In this document: one piece after another, positions 56,393-64,000 of the stretch
How positions within the stretch are numbered: the stretch's first letter is position 1
Layout of the letters: the number at the start of each line of letters is the position of its first letter
Assembly: GCA_003693705.1 (NCBI GenBank)
Contig: RBZT01000267.1
Span: forward strand, 124,001-188,000
DNA length: 64,000 nucleotides
Origin: Polymyxa betae
Taxonomy: Eukaryota > Endomyxa > Phytomyxea > Plasmodiophorida > Plasmodiophoridae
Direction of reading: 5' to 3'
Made by a program: the position numbers and the translations under genes
The notes under the pieces: model-generated
Seen by the model: only the letters and a program-made list of their open reading frames with translations
Databases searched by the model: none
Told to the model about the DNA's origin: nothing

Positions 56393-59202
56393 ATGGGCAC
56401 CAGTGTAATGGGGGCAATTCCAGATATTGGACCGGGTATGTGTTCTGTATATACTTTTTATAATGGTATCACTTCTGTCGTCTGATGTGCTCTCTCAGAC
56501 CAAATCCCAAACTCGTTTCCTGTTTATTCGCTGATCACGCCCCTGCTCATCAATCTCGCAATTGGTATCTTGACTTTGGTCGGCTTCTGGATCGCTAGCG
56601 CTAGTTCGCCCTGGTGCTACAAACCCAGGCAATGTCGTCCAACTGAAAACGGCAGGCGACAGGCACCGCCTGCGATCTCGTTCAAAAAGTTATCCTGGAT
56701 CAAAACCATGTTCAGTTTAAGCGAAGCTGAATTAGCAAGAATCTGTGGGCTTGATGCATTGATGCTAATAAGGTTTCATCAATTAGGCCTGCGATTCTTC
56801 TTGCCTGTGGCCATTGTATGTGATTCTATTAGATCACAATCCCATTGAACTCAATCGTAATTTCTAGCTAGGATTAACAGTTCTAATACCAGTTAATGTG
56901 GTTAGCTCAGAAATAGCTTCTGTGATTACATTTGGTGATCTATCTATTAGTCATGTTCCCGATGGGTAAACATACCGCCTTGCATTTGTCTCTTCAGTGT
57001 CTGATAATGTAACAGATCGTCGTATTTATGGGTCCATTTCATTATGACCTGTGTATTTACTGCTTATCTATTCGTGCTATTGGATCACGAAGTGCATGCT
57101 TACCTACGTTTACGACACACTTACTATCTTCTGCCAGACCAACATCATGGTCCCCGTCCTGATCAGTTATCGATCTGTATTCGACGTATTCCAACTTATC
57201 TTCGAACTGAAGATAACGTCAACCGATATTTCCGGGAACGATTCAATGATAAGTTGGCAGCAGCTGTTATCGTCCGCGATCGCAGCGTTGTGATTGCACT
57301 TACCAAGCAGCAAGAGCATGCCCGACGACAATTAGAAATTGCATACATGAAATGGTCTCGCAGGTCTGTCAGCCTGGAAAGTCGGCCGCAGATTCGCATT
57401 CCATCCATTATCGGGCAGAAACGAGATGCGATCAATTATTGGAGTTATGAGATCGACCGCATTCAAGAAGAGATCGACGAACGACTACGAGGACCCTCGA
57501 ATATGGCTTCTGTTGGTTTTGTGACATTGACATCATTTGAATCGGTTAATCTGGCTACTCGTATACCGCTTTCTAACGATCCGAAGGCTATGGTTGCCTA
57601 TCCAGCAATGGAACCTCGTGATGTGTAATACTCTTGCTCTTGTGCTTTCATTTGCTTGTTTAAAGACTCTGTAGGTACTGGCCCAATATTCATTTATCTT
57701 CCATGCAAAGGCAAACCCGATCGGTTTTAGCTAAGATAGCGCTTTATATGCTGATAGCATTCTGGACGATTCCTGTCGCTGCTGGTCAGTTGTGCTGTCT
57801 GCTACTTGTATCGTCTCTGATGTTTGTTTCGCAGTGATCTCTCTCGCTTCACCTGATACTCTCCCGCAATATATTCCATTCATTGCTCCGATTTTTCGAG
57901 TTTCTCCTTTTTTGAAAGCCTTCTGGAATCAGTTTCTGCCTTCAATCTGCATCTTAGTATTTCAGTTGCTTTTGCCCCCGATTTTGCTCTCTCTCTCTAA
58001 AGCGCAGGGATGCACATCGAAGTCTACTTTGCAAATCAGTGTCTTCACCAAATTTTTTTTATTTCAATTCTTCAACTTCTTCTTAGTAACGGTGATCTCC
58101 GGATCACTGTTTGATACTTTAACCGAAATTATCGAGAATCCAATCAGGACGCCTTTTCTACTGGGTCGTGCCGTTCCAATGCAAGCAGCTACCTTTATTG
58201 CTTATGTGTATGTGCTCACATTATGGCATTATCGATTATATCTGAGTGCTTCGCATTAGGCTCTTACAGAGTTTAGCGAGAGTCCCATTACAGCTTCTAC
58301 GAATTGGTGATCTGCTTCTGGGTTGGTTGCGACTCAAGTTTTTTGTAAAAACACCAGAAGACGTTATCAAGGCAACAGCTCCCGGGTCGTTTCAGTTTGC
58401 GCGAGAGTGGCCAATGCATATATTTATCTTTATGTTTGGCTTTGCATATGCTGAAATTACACCTTTAATTTTACCATGCACTGCACTATTCTTTGCTGTT
58501 AGTTCGTTCGTTTTCAGGTGTGTCCAGAATTCATTCCTTTCATGCTCTGTTTGCTAAATCGTTCCAGATATTTATTAGTATTCATTCACGAACCAAAATT
58601 TGAAAGCGGAGGTATTTTTTACTTTGATTTTACGATTTAGAGATAAAAGTATTTAGGCCGTATGTTCCCCTTAATGCTTTCCCGACTAATTGCTGGCGTT
58701 ATAATCGGTCTCCTGACTTTAATAGGAATGTTTGCTCTAAAGAAGGTCTGGTTGCTTCATTTATGTGTTCATCTGTTTATCTGATGTTACTTAGGGTTTA
58801 GGTCAGTCTGTGTTGCTGGCGATTTTGGTACCTTTGACGCTGCTGTTCCACAATCGATGCCAGAAAATAATACAAATCTGGGAGAGCTTGAGTGTTGAAG
58901 AGGTTTTCTGGGACTATGTACATTGAATCGTTTGATTTATTTTTCTGTAGGTGCTTGAGTTGGACAAATGCCCCAGATTTGATGTTGCCAAGTTTACAAA
59001 AGAAGCTGCAATCTTTTATCGGCAGCCATGTGCTGTTAGAGCTCCATTACGTAGTGACGACGTTATCCGGGATTTGCAAATGTCTGAAAAATCTCTGAGG
59101 GAGATACCTCAAGTGCAAGCTATCAAGTCTTTAATAGAGTTAAGAAAACGCCAACTCAGTGAACGCGATCTGAAGCATTGCTCATTTGATTCATTGGCTT
59201 GA
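56393..59202 (+). CDS. OSCA/TMEM63 (CSC1/DUF221) family channel
   Basis: MGTSVMGAIPDIGP leads, after an intron, to the first membrane helix (LITPLLINLAIGILTLVGFW) and LSWIKTMFSLSEAELARICG, DALMLIRFHQLGLRFFLPVA, the RSN1 N-terminal hallmark. A second helix pair and a large cytosolic PHM7-type domain follow (57140-57620: SICIRRIPTYLRTEDNVNRY, AAAVIVRDRSVVIAL, SNMASVGFVTLTSFESVNLA). Then come the RSN1_7TM core helices (57700-58870) with PQYIPFIAPIFRVSPFLKAF-like, ILVFQLLLPPILLSL, REWPMHIFIFMFGFAYAEIT and PLILPCTALFFAVSSFVFR. The end is a helical cytosolic tail. This family forms mechanically and hyperosmolality-gated cation channels in plants and animals. About ten introns. Stop at 59200. Confidence 0.88.
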
Positions 59203-59479
59203 TTTTTCCTTCAAAAAATTCGCTCCGTCCATCTACCTAATGCTAATTTATCCAATACGATGTCAGTCAATGCTGTTTAGGGTCTGCTGATTGTTTACAT
59301 AAATTCATCCTGCACGTCAGAAATTGTTTCGATGAGGGCCTAAAGTCAATTATACAATGCCAATTCGTCGTACAATCAGGACATCGTCGAATAACGTTAA
59401 GATGTTCTGCAGAATGGAGGTTAATGATCAATTAATTTTTTAGACTTCGGTTTCTTTCTTCTGAAAAGCTGGTAAGTGT

Positions 59480-62202
59480 TTAAATGAAATCATTCTGTGA
59501 TTGCCTGCGTGATTCTTTTGCGAATCTTTTGCACTTTGCCAGCAGAAACATCAACGATGCTGGTGTAAGACCTTGTATCTTATTGGCTTCGCCAATGGTC
59601 TTGGGTTTGAATCGCTTCAATTTTTCAACTTCTTCTTTGCTGAGAAATCCGGTTTGCTCTAACGGAAAACCCTCAGGAATGACGACCTCTTCGTCATCCC
59701 TTAGGCTGTTAATTTCAGCGGATTGCCTACGAAGATATGTCGCATATTTCATTTCAACTTCTAGAGTCTCTCTAATGTTTTCAGGAACCTAGAGGTCAAT
59801 TAAAAATTAGAAATTCAACAAACGCTGCCAACTTGTGACTTTAATTCAGGTACAGCATTGAGTAAAGTTGACATCGTGACATCAGCAAACCCATCAAACA
59901 TGGTTGCTGCCGATCGCATCCTATCGATTTATCAGTGGCGTCATTTTCACGAAGTTAGGCTGGTAACAAACTTTCCGTCTCGTGATATTTGAATATTGAG
60001 GATACGGCTCCATTCTTGAGGCGAATGCATATAATCATTGAGGGCGCGTCGAGCTTTATCCAGCTAGGGGTTGTTAACATCACGTGACAAGATACCACAA
60101 TGCAATTACTTGATTAAGCTTGTCAGTAAAATGCCGAGTTCTTCTAGAGCTACCACAATTGGCTTGTATACCAATTGGGGTTAATCTTGTATCTGCATTA
60201 TCCGACCTGCAGACAAGGTAAGAGAAGATATGATCTATAACACGATTGATACCGCAATGAAAGTCGATATTCCGATCGGGAGGTGAATACACGATAGGGC
60301 TCATCTGCACCTTTTGTTACAAGATCATCAACTAAAACGCCAATGTAGCTGCTGCAGCTGGAATGTAACTTTTAAATGTTAACCTGAGCTCAAAGAGAGA
60401 TATAACTAACCGATCTAAAACAATGGGCGGTAACCCTGCTGCATTCCGACCAGCATTGATACCTGCGTATACTCCTTGTGCACCAGCTTCCTCATATCCT
60501 GTTGTACCATTGATTTGACCAGCGAGAAATAATCCTGAATATTACAAGTTTGATCCTTGACGTACTATCTCGAAAAAGATGGTATACCTTTAACAAATCG
60601 TGTCTCCAACGTATTGTGCAGCTGACGGGGATCCACAAAATCGTATTCTACCGCATATCCAGGCGTCGTCATTACGACATTCTCCAGCCCCGGAATAGTA
60701 CGTAATATTTCAAGCTGGATATCAGCAGGGAATCCTAGAAATCGCATTTGAATGGGGTTTTTTGAGTCAAAACAATGCTATACCGGTACTAAGGCCATTA
60801 GGATAGACCAGATGGGTTTTCACACCTTCAGGTTCCAGCCAAATCTGATGTCGGCTGCGATCAGGAAAACGACGAATTTTGCCTTCTAAAGAAGGGCAGT
60901 ATCGAGGTCCTGTTAGTACAATCAGGGATGGTTACACTCTATACATTGGTACGACCTCGTCCAGCATGATAAATTGATGGCAACTGATGGATATTGTTGG
61001 CAATGATTTCATGACTTGCAGGCACTGTATGAGTCTTGTAGCAATCTATCAATTGGTTTTTTAAGTGAACGGTCTCATTTAAAAACGAGAAAGGGATTGG
61101 CGGGTCGTCACTAGTTTGTACTGTAAAGAGTATTGAATCAAAGCGAATCAAAGAGTGATATTCAGATTGAAACCTTCCATCGACGAGTAGTCAATAGTTC
61201 TACCATCGAGACGGGGCGGCGTAGCGGTGGTCAATCGGTTCAGTCTAAAACCCAGCCTCTCGAACGTCTGGCTGAGCTTCGTGCAAGCTGCATCTCCAAT
61301 TCGTCCACCTGTCACGAATCAATTAAACAGAGCAATCAGCACTACTGAAACAATCTTACCAAGTTCTTTTTTAACGGGGCCCATATGTAGGACACCTCTT
61401 AAAAATGTACCGGTTGTCACGATAACTTGTGAGCAAAATATCGTATCATTTGAGTTCAATACGACACCTGTCCAAACATTGTTATTAGATGGCATTGGCT
61501 CTCAAAAATTAAACCTTTAATGGCGCCGTTCTCGACAAGAATATCAGCCGCACCGCCTTCCACGATTTGTAAATTAGGGAAACTTTCCAGATGTTCGAGC
61601 ACTGCCTGCCTGATTTCTGAGCTATTAATCACAATGCTTTGCAAATTCACATGATGATTACCTGTAAAGATCCCGATCAGCTTGAGCTCGGGGTCCTTGA
61701 ACGGCTTGACCTTTGGATCGGTTTAAGATTCGAAACTGAATTCCAGCACGATCTATAGCCTGGCCCATTACTCCATCCAATGCATCAATCTCTCTAGTCA
61801 GCACCCCTTTACCGATGCCACCTGATGGATTCCAGATTTTAGATTCCTTCGTGTAAAAAGCTTGTTAATACCAATTGCAGGATTGCAACTCATGACTCCA
61901 ATCGTATTGCGTTTGTGAGTGAGCAATACTACTCCAGCGCCAACACGAGCAGCAGCTGCAGCCTATCATTACTCAATGAGATGGTGGCAGACAGCAGAAC
62001 CAGAACGAACAGCTTCTGAGCCTGCATGCCCTCCACCAATGACAACGACATCAGCAAACTTCTCAGTAAACTTTGATACTGATGACAATGCTCTCTGATA
62101 GGTCTGTCCGATCATGAATGTAACAGTATCAAGTACTGCTCTGTTCGTATTCAATAATATAGGGAGAGGACTCCCGCATCTATTCACAACTATATCATTC
62201 AC
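59480..62202 (-). CDS. MTO1: Mitochondrial tRNA uridine-34 modification protein MTO1 (MnmG/GidA)
   Basis: FAD protein that, with GTPBP3/MnmE, makes 5-carboxymethylaminomethyl-type modifications at U34 of mitochondrial tRNAs. Visible motifs: [15 protein letters not shown] (FAD Rossmann loop), [64 protein letters not shown] and ADRDLYR. In later exons are [12 protein letters not shown]-equivalent sequence and [20 protein letters not shown]. The C-terminal exon has [36 protein letters not shown] and [16 protein letters not shown], the helical tRNA-binding end. About ten introns. [20 protein letters not shown]... at 62202 could serve as a mitochondrial presequence. [20 protein letters not shown] is a nearer alternative start. 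Confidence 0.92.
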
Positions 62203-62353
62203 ATTTCACATATCAATGCAAACGATAACAGACCATTCCCAACTTGCATTGTTCACCACGTGGGTATATCAGCCTGCATCTGATTGCAGATTTCGTACTG
62301 AAAACTGATTCTCTGACGACATAGCTTGATTTTCTGACGACGTAGTGAATATT

Positions 62354-62905
62354 TTAAAACTTCCTCAAAAATGGATCATTAATAATCGTTAGTCGATATA
62401 AAATGTGGAAATTCAGCAAATTCAGCCAGAAGACAAACCTCCAGCTATCGCGCTGCATACAGTTGACAACGAAACACTTTTTTTGTATTTGAATACACGA
62501 TACGGTTGTCGGTGGAGAGTTTTCACTGCAATGATGAATATCATGTCCAGGTAAAACCATTGAGTTTGAACAGGTTAGTGACTGGGGTATTTCTATTACA
62601 AAAATGGAAAGTTCCAAGTCCAGAGGAGTATAAATGGCAAAAAAACAAAGAAGAGTATTGATAGATAGTGTGGACGATGCGATTGAACTGCTTGAATCAC
62701 TGATGAAATGAAAAACGAATGTTAACTTGAATATTGCAATGCTCAATGATGCATCAGATTCACACCACAATGCTGTTGAGTAATTTTCGTGATGTACTGT
62801 TCTAAACCACATTCTATCAACCCTCTCTGAATACTGAACTAAGTCTTGGAGATCTTTTGAGATTTTGAGGGTTAGCCGTTCGGTGGTGTTTCTGGCGTGT
62901 TCCAT
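62354..62905 (-). CDS. Uncertain ORF of 183 residues
   Basis: Open for 552 nt from an ATG. The first 30 residues (MEHARNTTERLTLKISKDLQ, DLVQYSERV) look like a helical protein N-terminus. The remainder is Ser/Phe/Leu-rich with hydrophobic patches and is less convincing, so introns are likely. One alternative frame reads a tail-anchor-like stretch (YLSILFFVFLPFILLWTW), which would make a small tail-anchored protein. No family assigned. Confidence 0.35.
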   Translation of the reverse strand: MEHARNTTERLTLKISKDLQDLVQYSERVDRMWFRTVHHENYSTALWCESDASLSIAIFKLTFVFHFISDSSSSIASSTLSINTLLCFFAIYTPLDLELSIFVIEIPQSLTCSNSMVLPGHDIHHCSENSPPTTVSCIQIQKKCFVVNCMQRDSWRFVFWLNLLNFHILYRLTIINDPFLRKF

Positions 62906-62906
62906 T

Positions 62907-62930
62907 GATTGGATTGGATTGGATTGGATT
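62907..62930 (+). repeat. (GGATT)n pentanucleotide repeat
   Basis: Four exact copies of GGATT preceded by a partial one, immediately 5' of the minus-strand ATG at 62905. The wider gap 62931-63704 is A+T-rich up to about 63390 and then contains the G+C-rich block described separately. Confidence 0.85.
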
Positions 62931-63404
62931 ATACTAGTTTTTGATGTTCCATTGAAAACTTTTGCTAAATATGACCCGGCGTTGGGGAGCTTCCCTAAAT
63001 ATGACGTTTTAAAACGACACCGAGGCGAATGACGAGAGGTTGTCGATATCTGGGTTTAGAATAATTGGTTTATTGGCTGGGAACTTAATTTGGAAGTTGC
63101 CTGCTTCCATTTCAGGTAGCTCTGTTGTTTGTAGCTGATAATGAACCTAAATTACTAAAATGACATTCAGTTGATACTAACTCGTTTTGAGATTTCTGAT
63201 TGTCATTGATAATGACCAAAATCTACCCAAGAGTTGGTATTAGTAACAATTTTGATGAAATTTGTTATGGTTGATCATAAACAATGTATTGAAAAGTGAG
63301 TGGCCACTAATTTAATGAGATTTATGCTTGATAACGACATAAAACTGAACACAAATTGATACAATCTTATACGAGTCAGATGGCTAAGTCGTGAATTTTT
63401 TGCT

Positions 63405-63610
63405 ACAGAAACGTGGCTTTAGGTCATGCAACTGCAGGAACAGCATCAGGACTGCAGTAGCGGGCAGGAAGCTGCAGATACAAGGATCTGCGACCGCTGG
63501 TTGCTGCCAAGAAGGTGCAGGCCCCCAGGGGGCTCGTGGGGCCAAGCAGATATGTTTGACGGTGTGTGGCCTGGCCTCGTGCCAAGTCACCAGTCAGTCC
63601 GCAGCTTAAC
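63405..63610 (+). promoter_or_regulatory. G+C-rich block with three phased CTGCAG palindromes, upstream of the ADP/ATP carrier
   Basis: A sharp change from A+T-rich to G+C-rich sequence. CTGCAG occurs at 63432, 63452 and 63472, exactly 20 bp apart (about two helical turns). A perfect GCCCCC-A-GGGGGC palindrome lies at 63521-63533. The block ends about 95 bp before the carrier ATG. It is probably the core promoter/5' UTR of a highly expressed gene. This is inferred from position and symmetry. Confidence 0.4.
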
Positions 63611-63704
63611 ATAATCTCCAGATCCTCAACTCCCGGGTAGTTTAGACTGCAAATCATCCGAATCAAGATACATCACCCTCATCTAGGCAGCAACTACAAC
63701 GACC

Positions 63705-64000
63705 ATGTCTGAGGAGGGTGGTTTCTCAACTAAAAAGGGGAAGGACTTCAGCATTGTCGCCTTCTTGAAGGATTTGGCTGCCGGTGGTGTTGCTGGTGGT
63801 ATTTCCAAGACTGTCGTCGCCCCTATCGAACGTGTCAAACTTCTTTTGCAAGTCCAGGCCGCTTCCACTCAGATCAAGCCCGAAGATCAGTACAAGGGTA
63901 TCGTTGACTGCTTTACTCGTGTCGCTCGTGATCAAGGTGTTCTCTCCCTGTGGAGAGGAAACTTGGCCAATGTGATCCGGTATTCTATTTAAAAGTTGTA
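63705..64000 (+). CDS. ANT1: Mitochondrial ADP/ATP carrier, first exon (3' end outside window)
   Basis: Inner-membrane antiporter that exchanges cytosolic ADP for matrix ATP. The ATG at 63705 opens [20 protein letters not shown], then helix 1 with the first carrier signature ([20 protein letters not shown], PxD/ExxK form). The matrix loop has [20 protein letters not shown], and [16 protein letters not shown] opens helix 2. The exon ends at 63979 and a GT donor begins at 63980, so the YFPTQ that should follow is in the next exon beyond the window. Codon use is strongly biased, as expected for an abundant protein. The N-terminus is about 15 residues longer than in human carriers. Sequence details resemble animal and Dictyostelium carriers, not fungal ones. 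Confidence 0.95.

Noticed and set aside
1-64000. tRNA, rRNA, CRISPR array or bacterial operon features
   Set aside because: No cloverleaf with a TTC box pair, rRNA core sequence or regularly spaced repeat array was seen, and the genes are spliced and eukaryotic.

Overview
The window is nuclear DNA of a compact, intron-rich eukaryote. Genes lie on both strands a few tens to a few hundred bases apart. Most are split by short GT-AG introns of about 35-100 nt, and TAA, TAG and TGA all act as stops. Several features suggest a unicellular, flagellated or ciliated member of Amorphea (amoebozoan or early opisthokont). The ADP/ATP carrier has the animal/Dictyostelium-type KLLLQVQ motif, not the fungal one. 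A dynein-arm assembly factor (DNAAF4-like) and a CEP97-like LRR/IQ protein imply cilia. MscS-type channels and a polysaccharide deacetylase argue against an animal. This placement is inference from a few proteins.

Left part (1-21.4 kb): the 3' end of SKI2 (cytoplasmic exosome helicase), the Polycomb methyltransferase E(z), RAD51, an orphan gene, tRNA dimethylallyltransferase (TRIT1/MOD5), a decayed PIF/Harbinger transposase, a glycosyltransferase-like type II membrane protein, RNase H1 with two in-frame start codons, the Golgi stacking protein GRASP, a myristoylation-type formin, the nucleolar protein NOL12/Rrp17 and a Glo3-type ArfGAP.

Middle (21.4-47.5 kb): a six-finger C2H2 protein, Mediator subunit MED27, a large unrecognised multi-exon gene, ZC3H3 (CCCH zinc fingers), the CEP97-like gene, RPS15, two unrecognised genes, a DENN protein, the DNAAF4-like TPR protein, an F-box/armadillo protein with a start-stop uORF in a hairpin at its initiation codon, a coiled-coil gene, a second glycosyltransferase-like protein, an acidic type I membrane protein and the nucleoporin NDC1.

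Right part (47.8-64 kb): AVL9 (DENN, late secretory traffic), a polysaccharide deacetylase, two tandem MscS-like channels about 15 nt apart, a small membrane-anchored coiled-coil protein, an OSCA/TMEM63 channel, mitochondrial MTO1/MnmG, an uncertain ORF and the first exon of the ADP/ATP carrier. The two MscS paralogues, the small membrane protein and the OSCA/TMEM63 gene put two unrelated mechanosensitive channel families within about 8.6 kb. With the neighbouring deacetylase this looks like an osmotic/cell-surface neighbourhood. It is the most system-like feature of the window, although clustering in a eukaryote does not prove joint function. No tRNA, rRNA or CRISPR array was recognised.
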